From NCBI GenBank assembly GCA_016195295.1, contig JACPZV010000151.1, positions 1 through 5,024 on the forward strand: a stretch of DNA of 5,024 nt. Reading direction: 5' to 3'. This stretch comes from Acidobacteriota bacterium. GTDB lineage: Bacteria; Acidobacteriota; Vicinamibacteria; Vicinamibacterales; CAVVIG01. Both the position numbers and the translations under genes were made by a program. Positions 1-5,024 of this stretch are shown in pieces. The first letter of the stretch is position 1, and each line of letters opens with the position of its first letter. The notes under the pieces are model-generated. The model was given only the letters and a program-made list of their open reading frames with translations. It made no database searches and had not been told where the DNA came from.

Positions 1-321
1 CCTGTGAATGCGCTGCTGGTCTCGGGCGTGGGTCTCGGCGCCGCCGTGCTCGTGCGCGCGCTCTGGCCCGGCTCGGCCTACGTGTGGTTCTTCGGCGTGG
101 CGCTGTTTGGCGCGCTGTTCGTCTGGCTGATGATTTTCCTGACGCACATCGCGTTCCGGCGTCTCGCGATCCCGTGGGGATCGTGTTTGGGTGCTTCGCT
201 CGTTGCGGGAATCCTTGTGTCGACGTGGTGGGTGCCCGACCTGCGCGCAACGCTGACCGCCGGCGTTCCGTGGCTGGTGCTGTTGGGAATTGGATACAGA
301 CTGTCGAAGTCTGAAGTGTGA
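1..321 (+). CDS. C-terminal end of a probable APC-family amino acid permease (5' partial)
   Basis: The frame is open to the left edge, so the GTG at position 4 is probably an internal Val codon and not a start. About 106 residues are visible. They are strongly hydrophobic, with roughly four membrane-spanning stretches: near residues 4-20, 27-48, 60-76 and 85-98 counted from the GTG. The segment FVWLMIFLTHIAFRR resembles the late transmembrane region of APC-superfamily amino acid permeases, where a helix ends in a His/Phe/Arg-Arg cluster on the cytoplasmic side, and the leading P-V-N-A-L-L-V-S also fits the family. It would be an inner-membrane amino acid transporter; the substrate cannot be told. 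It converges on gcvP. Its last codons (S-E-V-stop) lie inside the heptad repeat at 306-373, so the final residues are supplied by the repeat. The family call comes from remembered motif similarity in a short fragment; another polytopic transporter is possible. Confidence 0.6.
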   Translation, partial: PVNALLVSGVGLGAAVLVRALWPGSAYVWFFGVALFGALFVWLMIFLTHIAFRRLAIPWGSCLGASLVAGILVSTWWVPDLRATLTAGVPWLVLLGIGYRLSKSEV

Positions 322-371
322 AGGCTGAAGTCTCAAGACGTCTTCAGTCTTCAGCCTTCAGACTCCACACT

Positions 372-373
<2 letters not shown>
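306..373. repeat. Head-to-head 7-bp repeat array forming a long imperfect hairpin between convergent genes
   Basis: From 306 the top strand reads as five degenerate heptads: GAAGTCT, GAAGTGT, GAAGGCT, GAAGTCT, CAAGACG. From 341 it reads as the reverse-complement type: TCTTCAG twice, CCTTCAG, ACTCCAC, ACTTCAC. The two arrays meet at the palindrome GACGTC (337-342). Folding around 339/340 pairs 29 of 34 positions between 306 and 373. The stop codon of the upstream permease (319-321) is in the left arm, and the gcvP stop (372-374 on the minus strand) is at the outer end of the right arm. Such a structure could end transcription from both sides, but there is no T-tract after the stem, so a Rho-independent terminator role is inference only. 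Confidence 0.85.
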
Positions 374-3410
<3,037 letters not shown>

Positions 3411-3788
3411 CTACGTGATTATCTTCTCGTACTGCGCGGCGTCGAGGAGCCCGTCGGTTTCGCCGGCGTTCGTCATCCGCACGACGATCATCCAACTGCC
3501 GTGCGGGTCCTTGTTGACGACCTCGGGTTTATCTTTGAGCGACGTGTTCACCTCGACCACTTCGCCCGTGACCGGCGAATACAGCTCGGACACGGCCTTC
3601 ACGGATTCGATCGTGCCGAAGGACTGTCCCTGTTTCAGCTTCGCGCCCACCTCGGGGAGCTCGACGTAGACGACGTCGCCGAGCTGCGCCTGAGCGTAAT
3701 CGGTGATGCCGACTCGTCCTTTCTCGCCGGAAAAATCGATCCACTCGTGGTCCTTCGTGTATTTGAAGTTGGGTGGGTACGACGCCAT
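3411..3788 (-). CDS. gcvH: Glycine cleavage system H-protein (lipoyl carrier)
   Basis: This is the small cytoplasmic carrier whose lipoyl arm shuttles the aminomethyl group from P- to T-protein and is then reoxidised by L-protein. It is 125 residues long, normal for the family. The N-terminus YPPNFKYTKDHEWI is typical. The lipoylation site is K64 in GTIESVKAVSELYSP (residues 58-72), and a second conserved stretch, GEVVEVN, follows. The C-terminus NAGETDGLLDAAQYEKI is also characteristic. The start at 3788 is supported by a good Shine-Dalgarno AGGAG five bases upstream and by the conserved N-terminal length. The stop TAG (3413-3411) is directly followed by the gcvP ATG with no spacer. Upstream, 137 bp carrying several REP-like hairpins separate it from gcvT. 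Confidence 0.97.
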   Translation of the reverse strand: MASYPPNFKYTKDHEWIDFSGEKGRVGITDYAQAQLGDVVYVELPEVGAKLKQGQSFGTIESVKAVSELYSPVTGEVVEVNTSLKDKPEVVNKDPHGSWMIVVRMTNAGETDGLLDAAQYEKIIT

Positions 3789-3793
3789 CGCTG

Positions 3794-3798
3794 CTCCT
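3794..3798 (-). promoter_or_regulatory. Shine-Dalgarno site of gcvH, next to a REP hairpin
   Basis: AGGAG lies five bases before the gcvH ATG on the minus strand. The last stem base of the REP-like hairpin at 3801-3825 is only two bases upstream of it, so a folded hairpin would sit right beside the ribosome binding site. Confidence 0.75.
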
Positions 3799-3800
3799 AT

Positions 3801-3825
3801 GCCGGTCCAAAAGGACCCGGCCTAC
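3801..3825 (-). repeat. REP-like hairpin upstream of gcvH
   Basis: On the minus strand GTAG (3825-3822) is followed by GCCGGGTCC (3821-3813), loop TTTT and GGACCGGC (3808-3801). The second arm has lost one C compared with the perfect copies at 3882-3907 and 1925-1950, leaving a one-base bulge. It is intergenic and ends next to the gcvH ribosome binding site. Confidence 0.85.
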
Positions 3826-3829
3826 ACCT

Positions 3830-3854
3830 CGCGGGCCTGAAAGGCCCGCGCTAC
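3830..3854 (-). repeat. REP-like hairpin, variant stem, gcvT-gcvH spacer
   Basis: On the minus strand GTAG (3854-3851) is followed by a perfect 9-bp stem, CGCGGGCCT (3850-3842) with AGGCCCGCG (3838-3830), around a 3-nt loop. The stem sequence differs from its neighbours on both arms together, so it is either a compensated variant or a different subfamily. Same orientation as the flanking copies. Confidence 0.85.
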
Positions 3855-3881
3855 GAATCGCCTGAACGGCTTGCTGTTCCT

Positions 3882-3907
3882 GCCGGGTCCGAAAGGACCC
3901 GGCCTAC
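3882..3907 (-). repeat. REP-like hairpin, canonical copy, gcvT-gcvH spacer
   Basis: On the minus strand GTAG (3907-3904) is followed by a perfect 9-bp stem, GCCGGGTCC (3903-3895) with GGACCCGGC (3890-3882), around a TTTC loop. Its stem is identical to that of the copy at 1925-1950 inside gcvP, which ties the intergenic and intragenic repeats into one family. Confidence 0.88.
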
Positions 3908-3910
3908 TGC

Positions 3911-3921
3911 ACCCGGCCTAC
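3911..3921 (-). repeat. Truncated REP-like copy just after gcvT
   Basis: Minus-strand GTAGGCCGGGT (3921-3911) matches the foot and first arm of the canonical REP but has no second arm before the next complete copy starts three bases later. It lies four bases after the gcvT stop codon, so the repeat cluster begins at the very end of the gene. Confidence 0.7.
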
Positions 3922-3925
3922 TTCG

Positions 3926-5024
3926 CTACTTTTGCCGCCTATAGAACGGCATCGGCACGATGCGGGCGCGCGTGCGGCGGCCGCGAATGTCGACGTCGAA
4001 TTCCTTGTCCAGCCCCGCGTGTTCCACCGTCAGGTACGCCATGCCGATGGCCTTCTTCAAAAACGGCGTCTGCGTGCCGCTGGTGACAACGCCACATTTC
4101 GTGTCGCCGACGTACGCGTCGTAGCCGTGGCGCGCGATGCCGCGGTCCAGCATCTCGAAGCCGACGATGCTGCGCTTCACGCCGGACGTTTTTTGTTGAC
4201 GCAGCGCGGCGGCCCCGATGAAATCATCTTTCTTCCAGCCGACGATCCACCCCAGGTCGGCTTCGAGCGCCGTCGTCGTGTCGTCGATGTCGTTGCCGTG
4301 GAGGCGCATCGACGCCTCAAGGCGTAGCGTATCGCGGGCGCCGAGGCCACAGGGGATCACGCCGGCCGATTTTCCGGATTCGAGAATGGCCAGCCACACG
4401 CGGTCCGCGGATTGCGGCGGGACGAACACTTCGAAGCCGTCCTCGCCGGTGTAGCCGGTCCTGGACACGGTGGCGCGGACGCTGGCCACTTCGCCGTGCG
4501 CGAACCAGTAGTACTTCATGCCGGCGAGATCGACGCCGGTGAGCGGCTGCAGAACCTCGACGGCTATCGGGCCTTGAATGGCGAGCAGCGCGTAGCGCGA
4601 GCTGGCGTCCACGGCGACGGCGTCCCCAACATTATTTATATGCGCGGCGATCCAGGCGTAGTCCTTCGGGATGTTGCCGGCGTTGACGACGAGGAGGAAG
4701 TGCGACGGCGCAAGGCGGTAGACAAGCAAATCGTCGACGAAGGTGCCTTGCGGCGTCAGCAGTCCGGAGTACTGCGCCTGCCCCACCTGCAGCCGGCCGG
4801 CGTCGTTGGACGCGATGCGCTGGACGGCGGCGAGGGCGTCCGATCCTGCGATTTCGATCTCGCCCATGTGGGAGACGTCGAAGAGGCCGGCGCGTTCGCG
4901 GACGGCCATGTGCTCAGAGACGATACCGGAGTACTCGACGGGCATGTCCCAGCCGCCGAACGGGACCATTCTGGCGCCCGAAGCGCGGTGGCGAGCGTGG
5001 AGCGGCGTCTTCTTGAGAGCTGCG
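3926..5024 (-). CDS. gcvT: Aminomethyltransferase, T-protein of the glycine cleavage system (5' partial)
   Basis: T-protein takes the aminomethyl group from lipoyl-GcvH, releases ammonia and forms 5,10-methylenetetrahydrofolate in the cytoplasm. The frame runs past the right edge. The upstream codons read AALKKTPLHARH and continue to GARMVPFGGWDMPVEY, which matches the normal GcvT N-terminus, so the Met at 4969 is internal and the true start lies just outside the window. With 365 residues visible against about 364 for the E. coli protein, almost all of it is present. Counting from the Met at 4969: FDVSHMGE (30-37), VDDLLVYR with the conserved functional aspartate D80 (78-85), VVNAGNIPKD (94-103), YTGEDGFEVF (173-182), DTLRLEASMRLHGND (213-227), and the C-terminal barrel domain with PFLKKAIGMAYL (302-313). 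It is first of the three gcv genes here. Any promoter or glycine riboswitch would be outside the window. Confidence 0.96.
   Translation of the reverse strand, partial: AALKKTPLHARHRASGARMVPFGGWDMPVEYSGIVSEHMAVRERAGLFDVSHMGEIEIAGSDALAAVQRIASNDAGRLQVGQAQYSGLLTPQGTFVDDLLVYRLAPSHFLLVVNAGNIPKDYAWIAAHINNVGDAVAVDASSRYALLAIQGPIAVEVLQPLTGVDLAGMKYYWFAHGEVASVRATVSRTGYTGEDGFEVFVPPQSADRVWLAILESGKSAGVIPCGLGARDTLRLEASMRLHGNDIDDTTTALEADLGWIVGWKKDDFIGAAALRQQKTSGVKRSIVGFEMLDRGIARHGYDAYVGDTKCGVVTSGTQTPFLKKAIGMAYLTVEHAGLDKEFDVDIRGRRTRARIVPMPFYRRQK

Noticed and set aside
84..314. Second plus-strand open frame overlapping the permease fragment
   Set aside because: It is an out-of-frame shadow of the hydrophobic permease frame, with no membrane or family character of its own.
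3789..3925. Glycine riboswitch or small RNA between gcvT and gcvH
   Set aside because: The spacer is accounted for by REP-like hairpins and short linkers; no glycine aptamer features are recognisable, and such a switch would be expected upstream of gcvT, outside the window.
3501..3944. Plus-strand open frame crossing gcvH and the gcvT-gcvH spacer
   Set aside because: It is antisense to gcvH, and its C-terminal part is translated REP sequence (GPKGPG-like). It is open because REP hairpins read from the side away from GTAG have no stops.

Overview
This window is an ordinary metabolic locus from a GC-rich bacterium. What makes it unusual is two families of small palindromic repeats lying in and between the genes. 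Nearly everything is on the minus strand: the end of gcvT, all of gcvH and all of gcvP, in that transcriptional order, read from right to left. A short plus-strand fragment at the left edge is the 3' end of a membrane protein, most likely an APC-family amino acid permease, which converges on gcvP. The organism cannot be named from the sequence alone. The GC-rich coding, the one-chain P-protein and the dense GTAG-type palindromes would suit an uncultured soil bacterium such as an acidobacterium of the Vicinamibacteria type, but that is a weak inference.

Layout: 1-321 (+) permease C-terminus; 306-373 an inverted array of 7-bp repeats that contains the permease stop codon and begins the gcvP stop codon; 372-3410 (-) gcvP; 3411-3788 (-) gcvH, whose stop codon directly abuts the gcvP start; 3789-3925 an intergenic stretch filled with three complete and one partial REP-like hairpins; 3926-5024 (-) gcvT, which lacks only a few N-terminal residues beyond the window edge. 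No stretch over 300 bases is without a gene.

The three enzymes form the glycine cleavage system. P-protein (PLP enzyme) decarboxylates glycine and passes the aminomethyl group to the lipoyl arm of H-protein. T-protein then transfers the one-carbon unit to tetrahydrofolate and releases ammonia. L-protein (dihydrolipoyl dehydrogenase), which reoxidises the H-protein arm, is not in the window. All diagnostic catalytic motifs that can be seen are intact.

The most notable observation is that the REP-like family (GTAG foot, 9-bp GC-rich stem, 3-4-nt loop) found between gcvT and gcvH is also inside gcvP. There it has added about 45 in-frame residues, including four tandem copies of an 8-residue unit, exactly at the linker between the N- and C-terminal halves of P-protein. 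I see no new enzyme system, CRISPR array, RNA gene or transposase here.
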